A stretch of 64,000 nt of DNA from Neisseria zoodegmatis (GTDB lineage: Bacteria > Pseudomonadota > Gammaproteobacteria > Burkholderiales > Neisseriaceae). The notes under the pieces were generated by a model. The model saw only the letters and a list, made by a program, of their open reading frames with translations, searched no databases and was not told the origin of the DNA. The DNA is taken from NCBI RefSeq assembly GCF_900187305.1, contig NZ_LT906434.1:1054001-1118000 (forward strand), written 5' to 3'. This document shows positions 54,968-62,629 of the stretch, piece after piece; the first letter of the stretch is position 1; the number at the start of each line of letters is the position of its first letter. A program made the translations under genes and the position numbers.

Positions 54968-55644
54968 ATGTTTTGCATCGTGAATGAATATGTTATAAGC
55001 CAATTAGATCATTTGAGCAGGGATTACACTTGGGATAAATTTCGACTTGATAGTTTGCCAGAGGGAGTGCATATAAACATAGATCAGAATTGGGATTTAG
55101 CTAAGAAAAATCTTCAATTACGTCAGCAACTACATGAGCATTGGAAAGTTTCTTCTTTGGAGAAAAGGGAAAAGTTGGCAAAATGGTATGTTAAAAATTG
55201 GGGTGGTATTTGTACAAATGATAAAAATACGATAAGTGGCTATGCGGAGTTAGAACCACAAGACTTAATCAAACGAAAAGGAATAACAGGTATTTCATCT
55301 TGGTCTAAAGTTCTGAGTATTGTAGAACCTCGAACCTACGCAATATTTGACTCTAGAGTCGCTTTTTCATTGAATGCATTATTATTGCAAGGGGGATATA
55401 AATCCAAGTTTTTTCCAGTTTTACCCAGTCTGAATACAAAAATAGTAGAAGCATCTGATAAATTTAAACTTATGAAAAAAACAATCGGGAGCAATATCAG
55501 TCAATGCCATCTAAAGATGTTTATTACAATTATTTAAAACTATTGAAAGAGGTGGCGATTGCTTGTGACACTTCTATTCAAGAAGTTGAAATGTTGTTGT
55601 TTGCTCACGCTGAAATTTTGGCAGATGTTGTATTGGATATTTGA
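54968..55644 (+). pseudogene. Foreign, frameshifted gene between DUF2868 and DUF3482
   Basis: Frame 1 runs from the ATG at 54968 (AAAGGA upstream) to 55537 and encodes about 189 residues with ISSWSKVLSIVEPRTYAIFDSRVAFSLNALLL, reminiscent of helix-hairpin-helix glycosylase-like proteins, but I cannot name the family. At about 55500 a shifted frame takes over (MPSKDVYYNYLKLLKE...) and continues helically for 46 codons to a TGA at 55644. The combined product of about 225 residues looks like one protein broken by a one-base shift. GC is far below the neighbours. It could also be two small genes. Confidence 0.55.
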
Positions 55645-55725
55645 CTTGCTGATAACAATACTTGATCTATTGTTATTTAAATTGTTCAAATTAGCATAGT
55701 AATAAATTCATATAATTAAATAGTT

Positions 55726-57054
55726 ATGCAAAATCCCCTATCCCTAGCCGTAGTCGGCCACACCAACACCGGTAAAACCTCTCTGCTGCGTACCTTGCTG
55801 CGCGACAGTCAGTTCGGCGAAGTCAAAAACGCGCCCGCCACCACGCGCCATGTGGAAGAGGCGGCGATTAGCGACGGCAGCAATACGCTGGTTTACCTCT
55901 ACGACACGCCCGGTTTGGAAGATGCGGGCGGTGTGCTGGATTGGTTGGAAACCAATACTTCCGGCCGTTCAGACGGCATCGAGCGTTTACAGCAGTTTCT
56001 CGACAGCCCCGAAGCGGCGGGCGATTTCAATCAGGAAGCCAAAGTATTGCGACAGCTTTTGCAGAGCGATATGGCTTTGTATGTGGTGGATGCGCGCGAG
56101 CCGGTGTTGAACAAATATAAAGACGAGCTGACTGTACTTTCGTGGTGCGCCAAACCCGTGATGCCGGTGTTCAACTTTATCGAAGGGCAGGATTTAAGCG
56201 AATGGACAACCATGCTGGCACGGCGCGGGCTGCATGTTTACAGCGGATTCGATACCGTTGCCTTTGATTTTGAAGGTGAAATCCGCTTGTGGGATAACCT
56301 CGCCACCATGCTGCCCGAACGCGATACGCTCGACCGCTTGATGGGGATGCGCCGCCGTGAATGGCAGAAACTCGACAACGATGCCAAACACGATATCGCC
56401 CATTTTCTGCTCGATGTGGCTGCGTACAAGCAGGAAATCGACGAAGACGACAACCCCGAGCCGGTATTGCAAACCATGCAGGCCGCCGTGCGCCAGTTGG
56501 AGCGCCAGCTTCAGCAGCAGTTATTCCAAACCTACCGTTTTTACCACAGCGAGATCGACACGGGCGAATGGGCATTGAAAGAATTCCGCCAAGACCCGTT
56601 TGACGCGGATTTGCTCAAAGAATACGGCATCCGCACCGGCACGGGTGCGGCCACGGGAGCGTTAATCGGCTTAGGCGTGGACATGGTAACGCTGGGCGGT
56701 TCGCTCGGTTTGGGTACGGCCATCGGCGGCGTACTCGGTGGTGTGCTGCCGAATATGCAGACCATCAGCGATAAATTATCCGGCATCCAAACGCTGCATA
56801 TCGACCCCGAAACCATCACCTTGCTGGCTGCCCGCGCTTTGGATTTGCTCAACGCGCTGCAAAAACGCGGCCATGCGGCGCAAGCCCAGATTCAGATGCT
56901 GAGCGGCAAAACGCCGTGGCAGCCTTCCAAACTGCCGTCTGAATTGAATAAAGCCAGAAGCCAGCCGAAGTGGTCTGCTTTGAACACGCATTTGCCGGAG
57001 CAAAGCAGGCGCGAACGTGAGGAAGCGGCAGGGCAGTTGGCAAAACGGCTGTAA
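55726..57054 (+). CDS. DUF3482 family GTPase
   Basis: A 442-residue P-loop GTPase. G1 is VVGHTNTGKTSLLRTLL at residue 9 and G3 is YLYDTPGLEDAGG near 65; the usual NKxD is not evident (VFNFIEGQDLSEW lies in its place). The C-terminal half is helical with a glycine-rich membrane-like patch TGAATGALIGLGVDMVTLGGSLGLGTAIGGVLGG near 310-340. The family pairs with DUF2868. Soluble or peripheral; role unknown. The pair is normally contiguous. Confidence 0.85.
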   Translation: MQNPLSLAVVGHTNTGKTSLLRTLLRDSQFGEVKNAPATTRHVEEAAISDGSNTLVYLYDTPGLEDAGGVLDWLETNTSGRSDGIERLQQFLDSPEAAGDFNQEAKVLRQLLQSDMALYVVDAREPVLNKYKDELTVLSWCAKPVMPVFNFIEGQDLSEWTTMLARRGLHVYSGFDTVAFDFEGEIRLWDNLATMLPERDTLDRLMGMRRREWQKLDNDAKHDIAHFLLDVAAYKQEIDEDDNPEPVLQTMQAAVRQLERQLQQQLFQTYRFYHSEIDTGEWALKEFRQDPFDADLLKEYGIRTGTGAATGALIGLGVDMVTLGGSLGLGTAIGGVLGGVLPNMQTISDKLSGIQTLHIDPETITLLAARALDLLNALQKRGHAAQAQIQMLSGKTPWQPSKLPSELNKARSQPKWSALNTHLPEQSRREREEAAGQLAKRL

Positions 57055-57174
57055 GCTTGGTTTTGTTGAAAAATACATTGGGAATAATTTGGGAATAAAA
57101 GAACATAATCGAACATGAAACGAATCATATTTGTTGTTTTTTAGCCCACAAAGAACCATATTTTGAAAATATGT

Positions 57175-57203
57175 TTGACTTCAATTATGGAGCTGGGCAT
57201 AAT
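57175..57203 (+). promoter_or_regulatory. Promoter of sibling sRNA 1
   Basis: TTGACT at 57175-57180 and CATAAT at 57198-57203 with 17-base spacing, a near-consensus sigma-70 promoter. The second sRNA at 57663 has the same arrangement, including the GGG just before CATAAT. Confidence 0.85.
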
Positions 57204-57209
57204 GTGAGC

Positions 57210-57299
57210 CATCAGGTTGCTTTGAGCAGCTTGATGTTTTCTCCTCTATTTCTCCTTTGTAGACTTGGCGCATACCCTCACGGATATGCGCATTTTTTT
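57210..57299 (+). ncRNA. Small regulatory RNA 1 (NmsR/RcoF-like sibling pair)
   Basis: About 90 nt. Predicted stem-loop 1 is CATCAGGTTGCT with AGCAGCTTGATG, then an unpaired TTTCTCCTCTATTTCTCCTTTG stretch with two CTCCT-type anti-Shine-Dalgarno blocks, then terminator stem GCGCATA with TATGCGC and a run of seven T. The copy at 57698 shares a 32-nt identical block covering the CTCCT region. The layout matches the neisserial tandem sibling sRNAs that repress metabolic mRNAs; the name is from memory, so treat it as inference. No protein ORF fits. Confidence 0.75.
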
Positions 57300-57662
57300 G
57301 CTTTAATGCTTTTTATATCTGATTTTTATTATATTTTATTTTGGGAAAATAAACACTTATTTCATTTTTGATGTGAACGGCATCGAAGCGAAAAAGTTGT
57401 GTTGGCAAAAATAGCTGTTCGGTAGAGCAGGGCACTGCGGCATTGATGTGGATTTTTTATCTGTTGTGTTTGCCGTTTAAGATGCCGATAAGCTCGATTT
57501 GGATTGAGCAGCTTTTTGTTTCTTTTGCGAACACGAAATCACACGAATAATTTTTTGTTCAAAATGAAATGCGTAGCCGTTGCGAAAAAAGATGCTATGG
57601 CTGAAACAAAGCTTCATAAATTATTTTAATAACCGGATAGGTAAATAATATACATAAAAATA

Positions 57663-57691
57663 TTGACGCGGCAGGAAGGCTTGGGCATAAT
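57663..57691 (+). promoter_or_regulatory. Promoter of sibling sRNA 2
   Basis: TTGACG at 57663-57668 and CATAAT at 57686-57691, 17-base spacing, mirroring the sRNA 1 promoter. Confidence 0.85.
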
Positions 57692-57697
57692 TCGCCC

Positions 57698-57790
57698 CGT
57701 TGGCTGATTTGAGTAGTCAGCTGATAGTTTCTCCTCTATTTCTCCTTTGTAGACTTGGCACACAATCGCAAGATTGTGTGCATTTTTTTT
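57698..57790 (+). ncRNA. Small regulatory RNA 2 (NmsR/RcoF-like sibling pair)
   Basis: About 93 nt. Stem-loop 1 is TTGGCTGA with TCAGCTGA, followed by the same 32-nt CTCCT-rich block as sRNA 1 (57728-57759), then the terminator GCACACAATC-GCAA-GATTGTGTGC and eight T. Compensatory change between the two terminator stems, with the single-stranded block conserved, is what selected target-binding RNAs look like. The 360 bases between the two sRNAs hold no clear gene. Confidence 0.75.
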
Positions 57791-57985
57791 ATCTCTTTTT
57801 CGTTGTATTGTTTCAGCTGTATTGAAACGGGTTATCATAAAACGGTTCGATTGTGTGTTGTTTTGTTCGTAATGGAACATAAAACGAAAAAACGGCAAAG
57901 TAACGAAGCTGTTTTCTTGAAGGCAAAGCTGCAAAATTGCGTTCAAACCGATTAAAATCCTTTTTTTGAATATTGATTGTGAATC

Positions 57986-58189
57986 ATGTCGCCACTTTTG
58001 GAATGGATAAGCACAGAAACGCCGGCTGCGGTTGCGGAAACATTGGATTTCTTTTTGTATGAATGCAGCCTTGATGAGGCGCCGGGCAAGGAGGAGGTTG
58101 AGGCTTGGCGCGATGTTTTGCAAAAACGCGGCGGTAAGTTTGCCCGTTTGGCCGCGCAATGCCAAACTTGGCTGGATGAGGAGTGCTGA
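57986..58189 (+). CDS. Small conserved-looking acidic protein
   Basis: A 67-residue protein (MSPLLEWISTETPAAVAETLDFFLYECSLDEAPG...) that I do not recognise. It is acidic and helical, with Trp and Cys residues (CQTWLDEEC) and no signal peptide. The stop codon overlaps the start of the VanZ-like gene (ATGA-type overlap), which strongly suggests a real, coupled gene. It resembles no known succinate dehydrogenase assembly factor despite its size. Confidence 0.55.
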   Translation: MSPLLEWISTETPAAVAETLDFFLYECSLDEAPGKEEVEAWRDVLQKRGGKFARLAAQCQTWLDEEC

Positions 58190-58563
58190 TGATTAAGCTG
58201 CCTGCCAATCGTTATACGATGTTTGCCGTGTTGTGGTTTTTGGCCGGCATCTATTTTTTACTGTTGCGCGACGCGGGAGGCGCTCCGTCGTTTCGCCATT
58301 TCGACAAGGTGGCGCATTTCGGCCTCTTTTTTGCCCAAACTTGGTTGTGTGCCAAAGCTTTTATTGTGGCAAACAAGCCGATACCTTATAAAACGCTGTT
58401 GGCTTTTGCTTTGTTTTTTGCTGTGGGCAGCGAAGTGGCGCAAGCGGTATGGACGACTACGCGGGAAGGTAGTTTGGCCGATGTGTTGGCCGATGTTTAC
58501 GGCGTGGTGGCGGCTTTGTGGTTGGCAGCAAAGGTAAGAGAAGCCAAGCTGTTGCAGCGCTAA
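58189..58563 (+). CDS. VanZ-like membrane protein
   Basis: A 124-residue inner-membrane protein with four hydrophobic helices. The FRHFDKVAHFGLFFAQTWL motif (D-K-xxHFxxF) and SEVAQAVWTTTREGSLADVLADVYGV are the VanZ-family signature. Family members were first linked to teicoplanin resistance, but most are of unknown role. GAGGAG lies five bases before the ATG at 58189, inside the end of the preceding small gene. A DUS hairpin follows. Confidence 0.85.
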   Translation: MIKLPANRYTMFAVLWFLAGIYFLLLRDAGGAPSFRHFDKVAHFGLFFAQTWLCAKAFIVANKPIPYKTLLAFALFFAVGSEVAQAVWTTTREGSLADVLADVYGVVAALWLAAKVREAKLLQR

Positions 58564-58589
58564 GCAGCGTGTTGTGTTTTGATGGTAGT

Positions 58590-58618
58590 AGGCCGTCTGA
58601 AAAGTTTTCAGACGGCCT
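58590..58618 (+). terminator. DUS inverted pair between vanZ-like gene and rnhA
   Basis: AGGCCGTCTGAAAA and TTTTCAGACGGCCT around one base, 27 bases past the VanZ-like stop. Confidence 0.65.
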
Positions 58619-58641
58619 CATGGTAAATGAAGCGGATGGTT

Positions 58642-59079
58642 ATGGAAAAAACAGTTTATCTTTATACCGACGGTGCGTGTAAGGGCAATCCCGGTGTCGG
58701 CGGCTGGGGTGTGCTGATGCGTTATGGCGGGCATGAAAAGGAATTGTTCGGCGGCGAGAAAGAGACGACCAACAACCGTATGGAGCTGACCGCCGTGATA
58801 GAGGGCCTGAAGGCATTGAAACGCCGTTGTCGCGTGCAGATTTGTACCGATTCGCAATATGTGAAAAACGGGATGGAAAGTTGGATTCACGGCTGGAAAA
58901 AAAACGGTTGGAAAACGGCCTCGAAGCAGCCGGTAAAAAATGAGGATTTATGGCGTGAGCTGGATAGGCTGGTGAACCAACATGATGTTCATTGGACTTG
59001 GGTTAAAGGGCATGCGGGCCATGCGGAAAATGAGCGGGCCGACGGATTGGCCAATCGTGGGGTAGAGCAGTTTTCTTGA
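58642..59079 (+). CDS. rnhA: Ribonuclease HI
   Basis: A 145-residue enzyme that cuts RNA in RNA-DNA hybrids. Catalytic acidic residues are visible: Asp in [11 protein letters not shown], Glu in [13 protein letters not shown], Asp in [11 protein letters not shown] and Asp in [11 protein letters not shown]. The basic handle [15 protein letters not shown] is present. Several ATGs are close; [11 protein letters not shown] (58642) fits the usual length and has AAGCGG six bases before it, while 58627 would add five residues. Confidence 0.93.
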   Translation: MEKTVYLYTDGACKGNPGVGGWGVLMRYGGHEKELFGGEKETTNNRMELTAVIEGLKALKRRCRVQICTDSQYVKNGMESWIHGWKKNGWKTASKQPVKNEDLWRELDRLVNQHDVHWTWVKGHAGHAENERADGLANRGVEQFS

Positions 59080-59236
59080 TGAGGCCGTCTGAAAATAATT
59101 GGGCTGATCTTGAAAGCCGGTATCAAAGAGGCCGGTATCAAAGAGGCCGGCGGTTATGGGCAATCAGGTTTTAAACAGCCAAAAAAACCGCCCCACTAGG
59201 GGGCGCAAAAGGAACACAAACCACTACCAAAACTTG

Positions 59237-59713
59237 TTACACGGCAAACTCTTCTATTGTTCGTTTTGCCGGATATAAAGCCTTCATCAGATCGGAAGGC
59301 GAAAGCGTAAAATCTCGATTGTCTGCTGTGGTGAGGCGGCCTTGTTGAGGAGTCAGCTCCAGCAGGCAGTTGTTTGCAGCTTGAATAAATGTATCTTTGG
59401 TTGCGCTGAGGCGTCTTTGCAATGCGGCGGTGACGCGTTGGTGCAAACTGTCTTTCTGTTTCACGGTTCTTGCCGAGGCTACCCAGCTGAGACGTGTGGA
59501 CGCATCTTCTGTTTCTATCAGCAAAATACCTGTATCCGGTTCGTTTTGCGGGTTGTGATCAAGCCAAAGGTAATATCTGCCGTTGAGTGTGATAAACACC
59601 GCGTTGTGGATTTCAGGGCAACCGCTGCATTGTGTGGCCAGTAGCGAGTGCACGGCTTTTTGATGCAGTCTCAGAAGGTCGAGAGAAATCTGCTTAAAAA
59701 TACTTTCAGGCAT
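59237..59713 (-). CDS. Haem-utilisation-like protein (HugZ/PNPOx-type fold), Fur-regulated
   Basis: A 158-residue cytosolic protein. LLATQCSGCPEIHNAVFITLNGRYYLWLDHNPQNEPDTGILLIE followed by STRLSWVASAR suggests the split-barrel flavin-like fold of HugZ-type haem-handling proteins, but the match is weak by eye. The stronger evidence is the promoter: a Fur box overlaps the -35 region at 59787-59808. AAGGAG precedes the ATG. A haem or iron role is therefore likely; exact chemistry unknown. Confidence 0.55.
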   Translation of the reverse strand: MPESIFKQISLDLLRLHQKAVHSLLATQCSGCPEIHNAVFITLNGRYYLWLDHNPQNEPDTGILLIETEDASTRLSWVASARTVKQKDSLHQRVTAALQRRLSATKDTFIQAANNCLLELTPQQGRLTTADNRDFTLSPSDLMKALYPAKRTIEEFAV

Positions 59714-59760
59714 TTTTTTCTCCTTTCTGTATCGGTTGGTGTGCTGAACCGTTGATGTGC

Positions 59761-59788
59761 ATTATACGGAAAAAATCTTCCTTTGCAA
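59761..59788 (-). promoter_or_regulatory. Sigma-70 promoter of HugZ-like gene
   Basis: On the minus strand TTGCAA (59783-59788) and TATAAT (59761-59766) with 16-base spacing, 48 bases before the ATG. The -10 box is perfect. Confidence 0.7.
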
Positions 59789-59808
59789 ATGATAATTGTT
59801 ATTATTAG
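59787..59808. promoter_or_regulatory. Fur box overlapping the -35 element
   Basis: AAATGATAATTGTTATTATTA resembles the Fur consensus with TGATAAT and TATTA-type arms. Its overlap with the -35 box fits iron-dependent repression of the HugZ-like gene. Confidence 0.65.
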
Positions 59809-60008
59809 TGATATATTTTTTAACACTATGTTTTTATTGTGAATTAATTTTTTATATTGTTGAGTGAAATACTTGGTTTTATGCTTAATGATTGAAAATG
59901 TTGGTTTTTATATTGAAGATGGATAAATGATGCGATGGCGTGGGGCAGGTTTATGAAGGTGTGGATTGAAATATGAAAAGCAGGTGTTTGCCGTTATTTT
60001 ATGAATGG

Positions 60009-60039
60009 AGGCCGTCTGAAAATGTGTTTCAGACGGCCT
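60009..60039 (-). terminator. DUS inverted pair, phosphatase operon terminator
   Basis: AGGCCGTCTGAAA and TTTCAGACGGCCT around five bases, about 38 bases beyond the phosphatase stop on the minus strand. Confidence 0.65.
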
Positions 60040-60077
60040 GTTGTTTAATGCGGTGGCTTGATCAAAGTTGAATCGCT

Positions 60078-60545
60078 TCAAGCAATGAGATTGAGTTTTT
60101 TCAGCAGGGCTTGGCTGCCTAAAGAGACTAAGCGGAAGGTTTCGTCAAAATCGCCGGTGTACCACGGATCGGGCACATGGTTGTATCCGCTTTCGGGAAT
60201 GAGGTCGGTGAGTTTGAATATTTGTTCGGGGCGCGTACCGAACAGCCGGGTTAGCTCGGCGAGGTTGTTGTCGTCCATGGCGATGATGAAATCGTAATGT
60301 TCGGCATCGCTTGGGGCGACTTGGCTGCTGGTAAAACCCGACGGGTCTATGCCTTGCTGCTTGAGTTTTTTCAACGTGCCTGCGTGCATGTTTTCGCCGT
60401 TGTGCCAGCCGGACGTGCCGGAGCTGGAGGTAACGATGCGTTTGGCAACGCCTGCTTCGCGGGCTTGATGGCGGAAAACGTATTCAGCCATGGGCGAGCG
60501 GCAGATGTTGCCGAGGCAGACAAACAGAATGCGGTAGGTGCTCAT
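60078..60545 (-). CDS. Low-molecular-weight protein-tyrosine phosphatase
   Basis: A 155-residue LMW-PTP. The P-loop is FVCLGNICRSPMAE at residue 9 (CxxxxxRS), and the general acid Asp is in DPWYTGDFDETF near 127. It dephosphorylates tyrosine-phosphorylated proteins. Its ATG overlaps the DUF2863 stop by four bases (ATGA), so it is the second gene of that operon. No tyrosine kinase is nearby. Confidence 0.93.
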   Translation of the reverse strand: MSTYRILFVCLGNICRSPMAEYVFRHQAREAGVAKRIVTSSSGTSGWHNGENMHAGTLKKLKQQGIDPSGFTSSQVAPSDAEHYDFIIAMDDNNLAELTRLFGTRPEQIFKLTDLIPESGYNHVPDPWYTGDFDETFRLVSLGSQALLKKLNLIA

Positions 60546-61645
60546 GATGAAGGCTGTTCGGCAAATAAGGGGTTATGCCCCGGCAGGTTGAGCGCTTGGG
60601 CGTAGGTGGGCAGTTCGGCGTCTTCCGGCAGGGCTTCGTGCAGCAGGCGGATGTTTTCTACTTGGCATTCCACCATCAAGTCTAAGAAGTTTTGCTGGAT
60701 GATTTCGATGCGGTCGGCGGGGGAGAGTGGCCAGGTAAATACTTGGTTGGCCAGTTCAAACGCGCTGTCGGTGGCGTTGAAACCGAACAGGATTTTGCCG
60801 CCTTGCTGTGCGGCCATAACAACACCCACGCGCGGGCTTTGCAGGCGGATGGCGCGGATGGCGTTGGCGGCAAAAACGTCCATTGCCATGCGTGTGCGCA
60901 TATGGGTGCCTTCGGTTAGGGCTTGTAGTGGGGAGGCGGGTGCCAAAGGATTGGCAAACAGGGTTAGTCCGGGGCGGGTCAGGCTGGTTTGCCATACCTG
61001 CATCAAGGGCAGGGCGGCATCACCCAGATTCGGGTTTAAGGCCGTCTGAAGATTTTTCTTGCCGTATCCCAAGGCGAAAACGACGTGTACCGATTGGTTT
61101 TGCGGAATGTCTAAATCGGCTTGGGGCAGTTGGGCTGCCAGCGCTTGGGCGGCGGCTTCGCTTTGCTTGGCGGCAAACCATTTGCCCGCGTTGATGGCGG
61201 CCAAGTCGGAAGAACGCACGAGCTTGGGCAGCCAAGTGGCATGGATAAGTTCGCGCAGATGGGGATAATCGGCTAAACAGGCGCACAGTTCTACCGCCGG
61301 CGTGTCGAGAGGCAGCGTTTGGGCTTGGTTGCAGCCGGCAACCAATACCACCGGCAAGGCAAACCATTGGATTTCATCATCGGATTTGGCTTGCAGGGTG
61401 TCGTCCAAACTATTAAACAGCGCACGATAGCTTTCCGTGTCGGGCGCCATGCTCATGGCAACAGACAGGCCGAGATAATGGTTTTGCTGCAACATCATAT
61501 AGATCTCGGCTTGCAGGGATTCGGCAGAGAGTTTGCGTTGGGCGGATGATGTGCTGCCGGCGATTTGGGTGGCGTAAGTGAGCAGGCTGTTTTTCACCGG
61601 GTCGGTGGGATAGGGGCGGGTGTCGGGTAGGATAAAGGGCTTCAT
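60542..61645 (-). CDS. DUF2863 family protein
   Basis: A 367-residue soluble protein that I place in DUF2863 by length, betaproteobacterial context and layout (AGSTSSAQRKLSAESLQAEIYMML... then QQGGKILFGFNATDSAFELANQVFTWPLSPADRIEII). No catalytic motif is recognised. It overlaps the downstream phosphatase gene, so the two products are probably used together. Family assignment is moderate. Confidence 0.6.
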   Translation of the reverse strand: MKPFILPDTRPYPTDPVKNSLLTYATQIAGSTSSAQRKLSAESLQAEIYMMLQQNHYLGLSVAMSMAPDTESYRALFNSLDDTLQAKSDDEIQWFALPVVLVAGCNQAQTLPLDTPAVELCACLADYPHLRELIHATWLPKLVRSSDLAAINAGKWFAAKQSEAAAQALAAQLPQADLDIPQNQSVHVVFALGYGKKNLQTALNPNLGDAALPLMQVWQTSLTRPGLTLFANPLAPASPLQALTEGTHMRTRMAMDVFAANAIRAIRLQSPRVGVVMAAQQGGKILFGFNATDSAFELANQVFTWPLSPADRIEIIQQNFLDLMVECQVENIRLLHEALPEDAELPTYAQALNLPGHNPLFAEQPSS

Positions 61646-61732
61646 GGCGGTAACTTTGAACTTAATGTGTCAATGGGAAACGGCGTGCATTATAGCTTAT
61701 CGCCGTGAAACTGAATAAGTTTGGGCGGTATT

Positions 61733-62503
61733 TCACGTCGGCACGCTTAATAATACTTCGGCAATATCGGGCGGTAGCCGGCTGAGAGCCTGTTCATGGA
61801 TAAAAGGCGGAATATCGCGGTAGTATGCTTCGGCAATGCTGCCGGCAATCGCGGCCAAAGTATCGCTGTCGCCGCCTAAAGATACGGCAAGGCGCACGGC
61901 GTGTTCGAAGCTGCTGCTGTCGAAAAAAGCGGTTAAGGCTTGCGGCACCGAACCGGCGCAGCTTGAATCAAACGTGTAGTTGGGGCGGATGTCGTCGCAG
62001 TTCAAATTCAGGGAGTAGCCAAACATCCGGCTGATGTTTTGTTTGATGAATGCTTTGTCGTAACCGTTGCGGCTCCAGAAAATCGCGGCGGCCACAGCTT
62101 CGGCGCCTTTGATGCCTTCGGGGTGGTTGTGCGTAATCGCGGCGGAAGCGCGTGCATGGGCGAGGGTTTCTTCTAAGGTATCGGATGCCCAGCCGACAGC
62201 CGAAACGCGCATGGCGGAGCCGTTTCCCCAGCTTCCGTAAGGCTCGGGCGGGTTTTGGTGAATCCAGCGTTGAAACGATGTGCCGTAAGCGCCGCGGGGT
62301 GTGGGATAGCGGCGGCACCATTGCTGCATCAGCGCCGCTAGGTCGGCACGGCATCCGCCCAGCACCCAATCTGCCACGGCGGCCGTGCAGACCGTATCGT
62401 CGGTAAAGCCGCAGTCGGGTGTGAAGAGTTCGAAGTCGGTGTGTTTGTGATTGTCGAACTCGAAACGGGAGCCGACAATATCGCCGGTAGCAGCACCTAG
62501 CAT
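61733..62503 (-). CDS. ADP-ribosylglycohydrolase family protein
   Basis: A 256-residue all-helical Mg-dependent hydrolase of the DraG/ARH family, removing ADP-ribose from proteins or nucleic acids. The metal ligands are readable: GCFTDDT-type GFTDDTVCTAAV near residue 33, and SLGGDSDTLAAIAGSIAEAYY near 210. N-terminal MLGAATGDIVGSRFE is typical. Compact form of the family. No paired ADP-ribosyltransferase is seen in the window; kptA is a distant fold relative of such enzymes but is not linked. Confidence 0.9.
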   Translation of the reverse strand: MLGAATGDIVGSRFEFDNHKHTDFELFTPDCGFTDDTVCTAAVADWVLGGCRADLAALMQQWCRRYPTPRGAYGTSFQRWIHQNPPEPYGSWGNGSAMRVSAVGWASDTLEETLAHARASAAITHNHPEGIKGAEAVAAAIFWSRNGYDKAFIKQNISRMFGYSLNLNCDDIRPNYTFDSSCAGSVPQALTAFFDSSSFEHAVRLAVSLGGDSDTLAAIAGSIAEAYYRDIPPFIHEQALSRLPPDIAEVLLSVPT

Positions 62504-62548
62504 GACATTCTCTCTATTATCTGCTTGAAGTGGGTTGATTTGGATTTG

Positions 62549-62580
62549 AGGCCGTCTGAAAACTGTTTTTCAGACGGCCT
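62549..62580 (-). terminator. DUS inverted pair downstream of slt
   Basis: AGGCCGTCTGAAA and TTTCAGACGGCCT around six bases, about 50 bases beyond the slt stop on the minus strand. Confidence 0.65.
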
Positions 62581-62629
62581 CTATCTTTATGGATGCGGTA
62601 TGAAGTCAATCAGTTTGCAACAGACAGGC

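Larger units (their letters stand above)
59714..60077. other. Intergenic region with Fur-controlled promoter
   Basis: 364 bases. From the left: promoter and Fur box of the HugZ-like gene (59761-59808), about 180 bases of AT-rich DNA without ORFs, and a DUS hairpin at 60009-60039 that ends the phosphatase operon. Confidence 0.6.

Noticed and set aside
57171..57371. A 66-codon ORF over sRNA 1
   Set aside because: It starts inside the sRNA promoter and crosses a strong terminator; the RNA interpretation explains the sequence better.
40742..62503. A toxin-antitoxin-like link between kptA and the ADP-ribosylglycohydrolase
   Set aside because: They lie more than 20 kb apart with separate promoters, and nothing in the sequence ties them together.
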